A stretch of DNA of 49,503 nucleotides from JAOADN01 sp049323795 (GCA_049323795.1 JBMOOH010000058.1:1-49503); one strand, 5' to 3'; shown: positions 8,403-16,425, counted from the stretch's first letter. Notes: generated by a model not told the origin, from the sequence alone. Made by a program: numbers and translations.

Positions 8403-9182
8403 CTACACCACCCGCTCCAGCATCATCTTCTTGATCTCGGCGATGGCCTTCGCCGGGTTCAGCCCCTTCGGGCAGGTCTTGGTGCAGTTCATGATCGTGT
8501 GGCAGCGGTAGAGCTTGAACGGGTCTTCGAGGTCATCCAGCCGCTCGCCCGTCGCCTCGTCGCGGCTGTCGATGATCCAGCGGTAGGCGTGCAGCAGCGC
8601 GGCGGGGCCGAGGTAGCGGTCGCCGTTCCACCAGTAGCTCGGGCAGGCGGTCGAGCACGACGCGCACATGACGCATTCGTAAAGCCCGTCGAGCTTCCTG
8701 CGGTCCTCGATCGACTGCCGCCATTCCTTGCCCGGCGCATTCGTTTTCGTCTCCAGCCAGGGCATGATGCTCGCGTGCTGGGCGTAGAAATGCGTCAGGT
8801 CCGGGATCAGGTCCTTGATGACCGGCATGTGCGGCAGGGGATAGATGCGCACGTCGCCCCTGATCTCGTCGAGGCCGTAGATGCAGGCCAGCGTGTTGAT
8901 CCCGTCGATGTTCATCGCACAGGACCCGCAGATGCCCTCCCTGCACGACCGCCGGAAGGTCAGGGTGGGGTCGATCTCGGTCTTGATCTTGATCAGCGCG
9001 TCCAGGACCATCGGCCCGCAGCGGTCCATGTCGAGGAAATACGTATCCACCCGCGGGTTCTGCCCGTCATCGGGGTTCCAGCGGTAGATCCTGAACTTGC
9101 GGACGTTCCTGGCGCCCTCGGGGCGGGGCCAGACCTTGCCGACGCAAAGCTGCGAGTTCTTCGGAAGGGTCAGTTGCACCAT
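8403..9182 (-). CDS. sdhB: Succinate dehydrogenase iron-sulfur subunit
   Basis: SdhB carries electrons from the flavin of SdhA through [2Fe-2S], [4Fe-4S] and [3Fe-4S] clusters to ubiquinone. The protein is 259 aa, normal for alphaproteobacteria. The N-terminal ferredoxin-like domain has SCREGICGSC followed by a fourth Cys (LACIYG); the C-terminal domain has CVMCASCSTACP and CHTIMNCTKTCPKGLNP. ATG at 9182 (MVQLTLPK) has GGAG upstream. It directly follows the small lipoprotein gene in the sdhC-D-A-lipoprotein-B operon. Confidence 0.97.
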   Translation of the reverse strand: MVQLTLPKNSQLCVGKVWPRPEGARNVRKFRIYRWNPDDGQNPRVDTYFLDMDRCGPMVLDALIKIKTEIDPTLTFRRSCREGICGSCAMNIDGINTLACIYGLDEIRGDVRIYPLPHMPVIKDLIPDLTHFYAQHASIMPWLETKTNAPGKEWRQSIEDRRKLDGLYECVMCASCSTACPSYWWNGDRYLGPAALLHAYRWIIDSRDEATGERLDDLEDPFKLYRCHTIMNCTKTCPKGLNPAKAIAEIKKMMLERVV

Positions 9183-9183
9183 C

Positions 9184-9477
9184 TTACCGTCTCCATCCCG
9201 GCTGTGACGCCAGCGGAGTGACAGGGGCCTGCCCCGACCGCCGAAGCACACAGGAATTGTAAACCTCTTCGGGGTTGCGCCCGAACACCCAGTCGGACGA
9301 GATCGTCACGTCTGCCTTGCCCTGCGCGCCCTCGCTCGTCGTGCCGAGCGCGATCGTCCCGGTCGGCCCGCGCGCGGCCTTGGCATCTTCGACGCAGGTT
9401 TCCTCGGCGCGCCCGACCGACATGTAGGCGCATCCCGACACGGCAAGCGCAAACCCCAGGACAGCCGCCGGGCGCAT
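9184..9477 (-). CDS. Small lipoprotein between sdhA and sdhB
   Basis: The protein is 97 aa with a lipoprotein signal peptide: MRPAAVLGFALAVSGC gives a lipobox VSGC with Cys16. The mature part has two more cysteines (ETCVED and NSCVLR) that could form a disulfide in the periplasm. Its ATG overlaps the TGA of sdhA by one base (TGATG), and its stop is next to the sdhB start, so it is co-translated with the operon. I recall similar genes at this place in other Rhodobacterales sdh operons. No function is known to me; a role in assembly or in anchoring an envelope factor is a guess from position. Confidence 0.85.
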   Translation of the reverse strand: MRPAAVLGFALAVSGCAYMSVGRAEETCVEDAKAARGPTGTIALGTTSEGAQGKADVTISSDWVFGRNPEEVYNSCVLRRSGQAPVTPLASQPGWRR

Positions 9478-11279
9478 CAGTAGACCCTCGCCTTAGGCGC
9501 GATCTTCTTCAGGCTGATCCCCCCGTCCTCTTCCCTGGTCAGCGGCTCGAGATGCACCGGCCGATAGTCCAGCCGCACCTCCGCCCCCTCGACCCAGGCC
9601 AGCGAATGCACCCGCCAGCCCTGGTCGTCGCGCTGCGGGAAATCCTCGTGCGCATGGGCCCCGCGGCTTTCCTTCCGCGCCTCGGCCGCCACGATGGTGG
9701 CGAGCGCGTTCGGCATCAGGTTGGTCAGTTCCAGCGTCTCCATCAGGTCGCTGTTCCAGACGAGGCTGCGGTCCGTCACCTTCAGGTCGTCGAGCTTCGC
9801 GGCCACGCGCCCCATCTTCTCCACCCCCTGGGAGAGCGTCTCCGAAGACCGGAAGACGCCGGCATCGGCCTGCATCGTCTTCTGCATCTCGATCCGCAGC
9901 TCGGCGGTCGGCACGCCCCCGTTCGCGTGGCGCAAGGCGTCGAACCGGGCGAGCGCCCGGTCCACCCCGGCCGTGTTCGTGGCCGGCACCGCGCTGCCCG
10001 GATCGACGATCTTGCCCGCCCGGATCGCCGCCGCCCGCCCGAACACCACGAGGTCGATGAGCGAATTCGACCCCAGCCGGTTCGCCCCGTGCACGCTCGC
10101 GCAGCCCGCCTCGCCCACCGCCATCAGGCCGGGGAAGACCCGGTCGGGGTCGCCCGCCACCGGCGCAAGCACCTCGCCCCAGTAGTTCGTCGGGATGCCG
10201 CCCATGTTGTAATGCACCGTCGGCAGCACCGGGATCGGCTCGCGCGTCACGTCCACGCCGGCGAAGATCCGCGCGCTCTCGGAAATCCCCGGCAGCCGCT
10301 CATGCAGCGTCCCGGGCGGGATGTGGCTCAGGTTCAGGTGGAGGTGGTCCCTGGCCTCGCCGACGCCCCGCCCCTCGCGGATCTCGATCGTCATGCAGCG
10401 GCTCACCACGTCGCGCGACGCCAGATCCTTGTAGGTGGGGGCGTAGCGCTCCATGAACCGCTCGCCCTCGGAGTTGGTGAGATACCCCCCCTCGCCGCGC
10501 GCCCCCTCGGTGATCAGGCAGCCCGAGCCGTAGATGCCGGTCGGGTGGAACTGCACGAATTCCATGTCCTGCAAGGGCAGCCCCGCGCGGGCCACCATGC
10601 CGCCGCCGTCGCCGGTGCAGGTATGCGCCGAGGTCGCGCTGAAATAGGCCCGCCCGTAGCCCCCCGTCGCAAGCACCGTCATCTTCGCGTTGAAGACATG
10701 GATCGTTCCGTCGTCGAGCTTCCAGCAGACGACGCCGGTGCAGGCCCCGTCGGTCACGATCAGGTCGATGGCGAAGTATTCGATGTAGAACTCGGCCTGC
10801 TGCTTCAGGCTTTGCCCGTAGAGCGTGTGCAGGATCGCGTGGCCCGTCCGGTCGGCGGCAGCGCAGGTGCGCTGCACCGGCGGCCCCTCGCCGAACTCGG
10901 TCGTATGGCCGCCGAAGGGCCGCTGGTAGATCTTGCCCTCTTCCGTGCGACTGAACGGCACCCCGTAATGCTCAAGCTCGTAGACCGCCTTCGGCGCCTC
11001 GCGGGCGAGGTATTCCATCGCGTCCGTGTCGCCCAGCCAGTCCGACCCCTTCACGGTGTCGTACATGTGCCACTGCCAGCTGTCCGGCCCCATGTTGCCG
11101 AGCGACGCGGCAATTCCCCCCTGCGCGGCCACGGTATGCGAGCGTGTCGGGAAGACCTTGGTGATGCAGGCCGTCCGCAGCCCCTGTTCGGCCATGCCGA
11201 GCGTGGCGCGAAGGCCGGCGCCGCCAGCGCCCACGACCACCACGTCGTAATTGTGCGTCTCGTACGGATAAGCGGTCAT
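9477..11279 (-). CDS. sdhA: Succinate dehydrogenase flavoprotein subunit
   Basis: The catalytic subunit of complex II oxidises succinate to fumarate with covalently bound FAD. The protein is 600 aa. It shows the dinucleotide-binding VVVGAGGAGLRATLG near residue 15, the FAD-attachment site TRSHTVAAQGGI with His48, FHPTGIYG and the capping-domain substrate motif HLNLSHIPP. The C-terminus ends in EDGGISLKKIAPKARVY, as in intact family members. Its stop overlaps the next gene by one base. The order sdhC-D-A-(lipoprotein)-B is normal for this group. Confidence 0.98.
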   Translation of the reverse strand: MTAYPYETHNYDVVVVGAGGAGLRATLGMAEQGLRTACITKVFPTRSHTVAAQGGIAASLGNMGPDSWQWHMYDTVKGSDWLGDTDAMEYLAREAPKAVYELEHYGVPFSRTEEGKIYQRPFGGHTTEFGEGPPVQRTCAAADRTGHAILHTLYGQSLKQQAEFYIEYFAIDLIVTDGACTGVVCWKLDDGTIHVFNAKMTVLATGGYGRAYFSATSAHTCTGDGGGMVARAGLPLQDMEFVQFHPTGIYGSGCLITEGARGEGGYLTNSEGERFMERYAPTYKDLASRDVVSRCMTIEIREGRGVGEARDHLHLNLSHIPPGTLHERLPGISESARIFAGVDVTREPIPVLPTVHYNMGGIPTNYWGEVLAPVAGDPDRVFPGLMAVGEAGCASVHGANRLGSNSLIDLVVFGRAAAIRAGKIVDPGSAVPATNTAGVDRALARFDALRHANGGVPTAELRIEMQKTMQADAGVFRSSETLSQGVEKMGRVAAKLDDLKVTDRSLVWNSDLMETLELTNLMPNALATIVAAEARKESRGAHAHEDFPQRDDQGWRVHSLAWVEGAEVRLDYRPVHLEPLTREEDGGISLKKIAPKARVY

Positions 11280-11288
11280 CTATGGTCC

Positions 11289-11660
11289 TCAGAGCGCCAG
11301 CCGGACCAGGGCGAAGAGCCCCGTCGCGATGCTGGCATAGGCAAGGCAGGTCACGCCGACGATCAGCCAGCGCCGCGTCGCGCCCTGCCAGTAATCCTCG
11401 ATCATCACCTGCGCGCCGTTCCTGAAGTGGACGAAGCCCACCACGATCGTCAGCCCGGTCACGATCGCCGGGAAGGGTCGGGCGAAATAGGCGACGACTT
11501 CCTCATAGGGTGCGCCGACGATGCGGCCGAAGGTGAAGACGAAGAGCGGGACCAGAACGGCCAGCGATGCCGACGAGATCTGCATCTGCCAGAAGTGTTC
11601 GGTCCCGGTCTTGGCCGACCCCATGCCCTCGGCGCGCTTCCTTGCGGTCAGGTAGTGCAT
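11289..11660 (-). CDS. sdhD: Succinate dehydrogenase membrane anchor subunit
   Basis: The protein is 123 aa with three predicted transmembrane helices (about residues 30-50, 60-82 and 95-120). With SdhC it binds heme b and the ubiquinone site. The segment FVHFRNGAQVMIEDY in the middle helix carries the His expected as heme ligand and the Asp-Tyr pair near the quinone site. The start at 11660 has AGGGGGACGG upstream. It is 12 bp downstream of sdhC. Confidence 0.95.
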   Translation of the reverse strand: MHYLTARKRAEGMGSAKTGTEHFWQMQISSASLAVLVPLFVFTFGRIVGAPYEEVVAYFARPFPAIVTGLTIVVGFVHFRNGAQVMIEDYWQGATRRWLIVGVTCLAYASIATGLFALVRLAL

Positions 11661-11672
11661 CGCCGTCCCCCT

Positions 11673-12062
11673 TCACAGGATCAGGATAGTGATCACGGTC
11701 AGCGCGACCGACCCGCCGATCACGCCCCAGCCCAGTTTTTCGGCCGTCGGAATGTCGAGTCCGCGCCCGGAGTCGAAATAGAGATGTCTCAGCCCGGCCA
11801 GCGCATGGTACCAGAGCGCCCAGATCGACCCGAGGAAGACGAGCTTCCCGAACCACGACCGCAGGATGCCGTCGGCGACGGCGAAGTAGTCCGGCCCCGA
11901 GGCCGCCGCGAGCAGCCACCCGACGATCAGGAGGCCCGCCACGATCAGCGCGTTCCCGGTAAGGCGGGTCAGGATCGAGGTGATCGAGGTCAGCTGCGGG
12001 CGGTAGTAGGGCCCGATCATGAACGGCGAAAGTGGCCGGTTTCCGCGATTGACGTCTGCCAT
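11673..12062 (-). CDS. sdhC: Succinate dehydrogenase cytochrome b556 subunit
   Basis: The protein is 129 aa. It starts with the family signature NRPLSPFMIGPYYRPQLTS and has three transmembrane helices. The heme-ligand region HALAGLRHLYFDSGRG is in the second helix. ATG at 12062 is chosen over a longer reading because GGGAGGTGACGGAC immediately precedes it. It is the first gene of the sdh operon; direct repeats about 150 bp upstream are listed separately. Confidence 0.96.
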   Translation of the reverse strand: MADVNRGNRPLSPFMIGPYYRPQLTSITSILTRLTGNALIVAGLLIVGWLLAAASGPDYFAVADGILRSWFGKLVFLGSIWALWYHALAGLRHLYFDSGRGLDIPTAEKLGWGVIGGSVALTVITILIL

Positions 12063-12197
12063 GTCCGTCACCTCCCGTTGCGGCGCCCCAGGCAGCCCCG
12101 CGACAGCTCTCTCGTTCCTGCTTAGCGCCTTTGTCCGCCCTGTCACCCCTCAAACCGGTCGGAAAGGGGCCCGCACGGTCGCCTTCCGGCAGAAAGA

Positions 12198-12213
12198 TGT
12201 GAATGCGATCACA
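12198..12213. promoter_or_regulatory. CRP-type palindrome upstream of sdhC
   Basis: TGTGAATGCGATCACA has the TGTGA-N6-TCACA layout of a CRP/FNR-superfamily site with both half-sites perfect. It is about 140 bp upstream of the sdhC start and overlaps one of the two TGTGATCGC repeats. Which protein binds it is unknown. Confidence 0.5.
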
Positions 12214-12234
12214 GATTTTTGGGTCGCGATCACA
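12204..12234 (-). promoter_or_regulatory. Two TGTGATCGC direct repeats, 21 bp apart, upstream of sdh
   Basis: Read on the sdh coding strand, TGTGATCGCG (12234-12225) and TGTGATCGCA (12213-12204) are exactly 21 bp apart, two helical turns, so two regulator molecules could bind the same face. The same core occurs upstream of sucC, again with 21-bp spacing, and of mdh. The distal copy is next to the nnrU stop codon. Confidence 0.55.
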
Positions 12235-12237
12235 AAT

Positions 12238-12795
12238 CTAGCCATAGGTTCCGAGGAAGACGGGATACCCGAGCCACCCGTGGATCGTGGCGATGACGCC
12301 ATAGATCACCACCGTGCCCGCAAGGTTCATCACGTCGCCCTTCAGGCCGCGCCCGTTCGCCGGCGGCACCCACGGACCCGCGGCGTTAATCGTCGCCATC
12401 GCCACCAGCGCCCAGAGTCCGATGCCTCCGAACAGGACGACCGAGGCATAGTCGCCGTTGACGAGCAGATGTGCCACTGCCCAGACGACCGTCCCCCAGA
12501 GCATCGGGTGCCGCATCCGGGTGTAGAGCACCCCTTTCGTTCCGCCGACACCGAACAGGAAGATCGAGGCCAGCATCAGAAGGTTGTTGAGACGGCCGAT
12601 GCCCGGCAGCGGGTCATAGAGATTCGGCGCCTGCCAGTTCCTGTAGCCGATCACCATCAGGATGATCGAGATGAACAGCACCGCCGCGACGGCACCCTTG
12701 CCGGCGCCGCCCATCGACGTGCGCAGACCCGGCGCGACGCGATTGAAAAGGTGTGCGGCCCACCACAGCACAAGGCCGATGATCAGAAACGTCAT
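12238..12795 (-). CDS. nnrU: NnrU family membrane protein
   Basis: The protein is 185 aa with about five or six transmembrane helices and the family features TRMRHPMLWGTVVWAVAHLLVNGD (about 100-125) and INAAGPWVPPANG. Members share a fold with isoprenylcysteine-methyltransferase-like NnrU proteins; in denitrifiers nnrU lies near nitric oxide reductase genes, but none is seen here. ATG at 12795 is preceded by AGAGGACCAGCAGCA. That ribosome-site region is the first unit of a triple 14-bp repeat. It precedes the sdh operon on the same strand, separated by the regulatory repeats. Confidence 0.85.
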   Translation of the reverse strand: MTFLIIGLVLWWAAHLFNRVAPGLRTSMGGAGKGAVAAVLFISIILMVIGYRNWQAPNLYDPLPGIGRLNNLLMLASIFLFGVGGTKGVLYTRMRHPMLWGTVVWAVAHLLVNGDYASVVLFGGIGLWALVAMATINAAGPWVPPANGRGLKGDVMNLAGTVVIYGVIATIHGWLGYPVFLGTYG

Positions 12796-12803
12796 TGCTG
12801 CTG

Positions 12804-12845
12804 GTCCTCTGCCCGTCGTCCTCTGCCCGTCGTCCTCTGCCCGTC
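12804..12845. repeat. Triple perfect 14-bp repeat over the nnrU ribosome site
   Basis: GTCCTCTGCCCGTC occurs three times without a mismatch. On the coding strand of nnrU each unit contains GCAGAGGAC, so the Shine-Dalgarno-like AGAGGA is triplicated; only the proximal copy is at a workable distance from the ATG. Confidence 0.92.
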
Positions 12846-13025
12846 CCGGCGGGGACTTGGCGGGTTTCCGGCCGAACCTGCAACGAACCAGCCAGACGCG
12901 CAAGGCCCCCGGCGGCAATTGCGCAGTCCGGGTCTGCCGCAGTGTCAGAATGAACGCCGTGTTAACCAATTCTTCGCAACGCGGCCCCAGCATTCCTCAG
13001 GTTCAGACCGCCGCAAGGTTCCCCG

Positions 13026-13331
13026 ATGCCTCGATCCGCCGCCCTCCGTGTGATCGCCGTTCTCGCCATGACCCTTTCTGCCGCTCCGGCACAGGCCGCC
13101 CCGCAGTGCGGCAGGCGCGATGCCGTGGTGGACCTGCTGGCCAGCCGATACGGCGAGACGCCCCGCAGCCGGGGCGGGGCGCCGCGCGGCGCCGTGGTCG
13201 AAATCTTCGCCTCGGAGGCGACCGGCACCTGGACGATCACCCTCACCCTGCCCGACGGCACGACCTGCCTCGTCGCTTCAGGCGACCGCTTCCGCTCCGT
13301 TGCCCCGTCGCCGCCCGGCGAGGACGCCTGA
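13026..13331 (+). CDS. Secreted small hypothetical protein, 101 aa
   Basis: A signal peptide (residues 1-24) ends in AQA|APQ. The mature part has two cysteines (QCGRRD and TTCLVASG) that could form a disulfide, and a central beta-rich stretch GAVVEIFASEATGTWTITLT. I recognise a widespread Rhodobacteraceae family with this Cys-VVExLASxYGE...TCLVASG pattern but no known function. ATG at 13026 follows AAGGTTCCCCG. It stands alone, convergent with the TauE gene, with four bases between the stop codons. Confidence 0.8.
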   Translation: MPRSAALRVIAVLAMTLSAAPAQAAPQCGRRDAVVDLLASRYGETPRSRGGAPRGAVVEIFASEATGTWTITLTLPDGTTCLVASGDRFRSVAPSPPGEDA

Positions 13332-13335
13332 GCCG

Positions 13336-14079
13336 TCACAGCCCGGCGGCATCCCAGAGCAGCTTCAGCGACACCGCCAGCAGCGCCCAGGTGACGATCC
13401 GGTAGAACAGCGGCTCGGGAATGATCCGCACCAGCCTCACCCCCGCCCAGACGGCCAGCGAGGCCGGCGCGAACAGGAGGGCCGCGACGCGCAGGTTCTC
13501 GGGGCTGAACTGTCCGAGCGCGTAGTAGGGGATCAGCTTCACGGCGTTCACATAGGCAAAGAGTATGGTCGTCGTCCCCGCGAAGACCGTCTTCTCGAGA
13601 CGCTGCGGCTGGACATAGACCTGATAGGGCGGCGCGCCGGCATGGCTGACAAAGCTTGTGAAGCCCGCGAGCGTGCCCCAGAACAGTCCCGGCACCACCC
13701 CGGCCCGTCTCGGCGCCCCCGTCCCGGCCCTGCCGAGGAGGATCGTCACCGCGAAGGCCAGCCCGATCGCGCCCACGAGCGCCGTCACCGCCCGTTCGGG
13801 CACGCTCGTGGCTGTCGCCCAGCCGATGACGATCCCGACCGTTGCCGCCGGGCCGAGGATCAGAAGGTTCCGCCAGTCGAATGCCCGGCGATAGGCGATC
13901 ACCCCGAAGATGTCCGACACGACATAGACCGGCAAGAGCAGGCCGGCCGCAGTCACCGGCGAAGTTGCAAGCGACAGGACCGGAACGCCAAGCATTCCGA
14001 CGACCGGCAGCCCGCCCTTCGAGAGGCCGACGACGACGGCAGCCACCAGCGCAAGCGCGACGAACAGAGGATCCTGCAC
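13336..14079 (-). CDS. Sulfite exporter TauE/SafE family permease
   Basis: The protein is 247 aa with seven or eight predicted transmembrane helices, in the two-repeat TauE/SafE (DUF81) fold. Repeat one has VVVGLSKGGLPVVGM near residue 15 and repeat two has AGFTSFVSHAGAPPYQVY near 140, the two conserved motifs. The start is GTG at 14079 with CGGAG eight bases upstream; no ATG lies nearby. It is divergent from mdh, sharing a 177-bp region with a GTGATCAC palindrome. The substrate, perhaps a sulfur compound or organic anion, cannot be told. Confidence 0.9.
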   Translation of the reverse strand: MQDPLFVALALVAAVVVGLSKGGLPVVGMLGVPVLSLATSPVTAAGLLLPVYVVSDIFGVIAYRRAFDWRNLLILGPAATVGIVIGWATATSVPERAVTALVGAIGLAFAVTILLGRAGTGAPRRAGVVPGLFWGTLAGFTSFVSHAGAPPYQVYVQPQRLEKTVFAGTTTILFAYVNAVKLIPYYALGQFSPENLRVAALLFAPASLAVWAGVRLVRIIPEPLFYRIVTWALLAVSLKLLWDAAGL

Positions 14080-14106
14080 GGCGAGTCTCCGAAACGGGCG
14101 CACCCC

Positions 14107-14114
14107 GTGATCAC
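14107..14114. promoter_or_regulatory. GTGATCAC palindrome between tauE-like gene and mdh
   Basis: A single perfect 8-bp palindrome lies 143 bp upstream of the mdh start, in TTTGTGATCACGG on the minus strand. It matches the core of the paired sites at sucC and sdhC. A single short site is weak on its own; the shared context gives it weight. Confidence 0.4.
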
Positions 14115-14256
14115 AAAGCGGCGTATCCCGACCCCGGTCTAGCGCAAACACCCCCGCCCCGGAAGCCGAACCGCCATGCTGCGGCGCAGCGGCCTTGCGC
14201 CAGGGCTGAAACCGGACTACCGATCCCGCCGGGACCTGCCACGGGAGGGAACACGC

Positions 14257-15219
14257 ATGGCCAGACCGAAGATCGCGCTTATCGGCGCCGGACAGATCGG
14301 GGGCACGCTCGCCCTTCTCGCGGCGAGCCGCGAGCTTGGCGATGTCATCCTCTTCGACGTCATGGAAGGCGTGCCGCAGGGCAAGGCGCTCGACATCGCG
14401 CAGTGCGGCCCGATCGCGGGCTTCGACGCGGGCCTGAAGGGCACGAACGACTACGCCGACATCGCCGGCGCCGATGTCTGCATCGTCACCGCCGGCGTGC
14501 CCCGCAAGCCGGGGATGAGCCGCGACGACCTTCTCGGCATCAACCTCAAGGTCATGAAGGCGGTGGGCGAGGGCATCAGGGCGCACGCACCGAACGCCTT
14601 CGTCATCTGCATCACCAACCCGCTCGACGCGATGGTCTGGACGCTCCGCGAGTTTTCCGGCCTGCCGCACAACAAGGTCGTCGGCATGGCCGGCGTCCTC
14701 GACAGCGGGCGCTTCCGGCACTTCCTGTCGGTCGAATTCGGCGTCTCGATGAAGGACGTCACCGCCTTCGTCCTCGGCGGTCACGGCGACACGATGGTGC
14801 CGCTCGCGCGCTATTCGACCGTCGCGGGCATCCCGCTTCCCGATCTCGTGAGGATGGGCTGGACCACGCAGGAGAGGCTCGACGCCATCGTCCAGCGCAC
14901 CCGCGACGGCGGGGCCGAGATCGTCGGGCTTCTCAAGACCGGCTCGGCCTTCTACGCGCCCGCGACCAGCGCCATCGAGATGGCCGAGGCCTACCTCAGG
15001 GACCAGAAGCGCGTCCTGCCCTGCGCGGCCTACGTCAAGGGCGCCTATGGGCTCGACGGTCTTTACGTCGGCGTGCCCTGCGTCCTCGGCGCGGGCGGGG
15101 TCGAGAAGGTCATCGAGATCGGCATGGACGCCGCCGAGGACGCGATGTTCCGCAGGTCGGTCGACGCCGTGAAGGGGCTGGTCACGGCCTGCAAGGGGAT
15201 CGAGCCGTCGCTCGCCTGA
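14257..15219 (+). CDS. mdh: Malate dehydrogenase
   Basis: NAD-dependent oxidation of malate to oxaloacetate in the TCA cycle. The protein is 320 aa, of the LDH-like type usual in alphaproteobacteria. It shows the nucleotide-binding IGAGQIGGTLA near residue 8, CIVTAGVPRKPGMSRDDLL, CITNPLDAMVW, and the catalytic His in VLGGHGDTMVPL. ATG at 14257 has GGGAGGGAACACGC upstream, so the longer in-frame reading is rejected. A terminator-like hairpin follows at 15245-15274. In relatives mdh is near sucCDAB, as here. Confidence 0.98.
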   Translation: MARPKIALIGAGQIGGTLALLAASRELGDVILFDVMEGVPQGKALDIAQCGPIAGFDAGLKGTNDYADIAGADVCIVTAGVPRKPGMSRDDLLGINLKVMKAVGEGIRAHAPNAFVICITNPLDAMVWTLREFSGLPHNKVVGMAGVLDSGRFRHFLSVEFGVSMKDVTAFVLGGHGDTMVPLARYSTVAGIPLPDLVRMGWTTQERLDAIVQRTRDGGAEIVGLLKTGSAFYAPATSAIEMAEAYLRDQKRVLPCAAYVKGAYGLDGLYVGVPCVLGAGGVEKVIEIGMDAAEDAMFRRSVDAVKGLVTACKGIEPSLA

Positions 15220-15244
15220 CGCAAGGCTATCACGATTTTCCAGT

Positions 15245-15274
15245 CTGGCCGCATCCGACAATGGGTGCGGCCAG
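15245..15274 (+). terminator. Terminator-like hairpin after mdh
   Basis: CTGGCCGCATCC (15245-15256) pairs with GGGTGCGGCCAG (15263-15274) over 12 bp with one G-U pair and a 6-base loop. The T-rich stretch after it is weak. It sits between the convergent mdh and YigZ-like genes. Confidence 0.6.
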
Positions 15275-15280
15275 TGTCCT

Positions 15281-15655
15281 TCATGGGGCTGGATCTTTCC
15301 GGCCCTGATCCCCCAGATACACCCTGACCGCCTCCTGCACATGCCGGAACCGGTCGCCGCCGAGGTGCTTGCCGCCGAACCAGCGCGTCACGATCACCAG
15401 ATGATCCCGCACCCCTTCCCGCTCCAGCATCCGCAGGATCACCATCCCCGCCCCAGCCTCGCCGTCGTCGGCCTTGACCGGCCCGTCCGCGCAGATCAGC
15501 CCCCAGGAGTTGTGCGTCGCCTGCCGGAACCGCCTGTCGCGCTTCAGTTCCGCCACCAGCGCCTTCGCCCCGGCCTCCGAGGCGCAGGGCGCGCCCGAGA
15601 CGGCGTAGACCGACCCCCGGTCGGAAATCACCCTGTCGATGATCCTGAGGCCCAT
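15281..15655 (-). CDS. Short IMPACT/YigZ (UPF0029) family protein
   Basis: The protein is 124 aa. It has the UPF0029 core: ATHNSWGLI, the acidic DDGEAGAGMVILRML (in relatives DDGEPSGTAGxPIL), then LVIVTRWFGGKHLGGD. Typical YigZ proteins are about 200 aa with a second DUF1949 domain; here only the first domain exists. Family members are linked to translation control (IMPACT in eukaryotes), but bacterial roles are poorly known. ATG at 15655 has GGGAGGAACGG upstream. Confidence 0.85.
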   Translation of the reverse strand: MGLRIIDRVISDRGSVYAVSGAPCASEAGAKALVAELKRDRRFRQATHNSWGLICADGPVKADDGEAGAGMVILRMLEREGVRDHLVIVTRWFGGKHLGGDRFRHVQEAVRVYLGDQGRKDPAP

Positions 15656-15749
15656 GCCGTTCCTCCCGCGGCCGCCTGGCCGCATGCAGCGCCTTGAAAA
15701 CAGCCCCTGCACGCCGCAGAAGGCAAGCGCCGCCGAGCAGGATGACCCG

Positions 15750-16412
15750 ATGACCCGCCCCTCCTCGCCCTATCTCGTTCCCGGCTTCTACGACGACGCC
15801 CTCGCCAGGGGCCGCCACCGCGACATCGTGGGCGGGCGCTGGGACGAGACGGGGCGGGCCCAGATGCGCATCCTCCGCGCGGCGGGCCTGCAGCGCGGCC
15901 ACCGCCTCCTCGACATCGGCTGTGGCGCGCTCCGCCTCGGCCACCTCGCCGTTCCCTTCCTCGATCCCCTCCACTACTGGGGCACCGACGCCTCCGGTCC
16001 CCTCATGCGGCGGGGATGGGAGGTCGAGCTGACCGGCGCGGACCGCGCCCGCCTTCCCGTTTCGCAGCTCGTCGAGGACGCGCACTTCGCCTTCCCCGGC
16101 ATCCCCGAGCTGATCGACTACGCCATCGCCTTCGGGGTTTTCACCCATCTGCCCGCCCCGGCGCTCGACACCTGCCTCGCCAGCCTCGCCGCCCGCTTCC
16201 CGAGCCTCACCGCCTTCCTCTTCACCGTCTTCGAGGGCGACGGCGCCTCGCGCCGCCAGCCCGACGGGGTCGTCACCCACCGCGACCGCGCCCCCTGGCA
16301 CCGCCCCGCGGACGAGATCGGGGCCGCGATCCGCCGCGCCGGCTTTGCCCCCGACCGCCGCGACGAGCTTCTTCCCCGCGGGCAGCGGCTCTGGATCGCG
16401 CAGCCGGGGTGA
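15750..16412 (+). CDS. Class I SAM-dependent methyltransferase
   Basis: The protein is 220 aa. Motif I is LLDIGCGALRLGHLAV near residue 52, followed by the acidic strand end YWGTDAS and AIAFGVFTHLP, a motif-IV-like segment. The C-terminal part ends in GQRLWIAQPG. The substrate is unknown; nothing in the neighbourhood points to one. ATG at 15750 is chosen over longer readings since AGCAGGATGACCCG precedes it. It is convergent with the aminotransferase gene, with a repeat element between them. Confidence 0.85.
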   Translation: MTRPSSPYLVPGFYDDALARGRHRDIVGGRWDETGRAQMRILRAAGLQRGHRLLDIGCGALRLGHLAVPFLDPLHYWGTDASGPLMRRGWEVELTGADRARLPVSQLVEDAHFAFPGIPELIDYAIAFGVFTHLPAPALDTCLASLAARFPSLTAFLFTVFEGDGASRRQPDGVVTHRDRAPWHRPADEIGAAIRRAGFAPDRRDELLPRGQRLWIAQPG

Positions 16413-16425
16413 CTGCGCGGAAAGA

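Noticed and set aside
11689..11696. A GTGATCAC palindrome like those upstream of mdh and sucC
   Set aside because: It is inside the sdhC coding sequence near its 3' end and is explained by the codons; not counted as a regulatory site.
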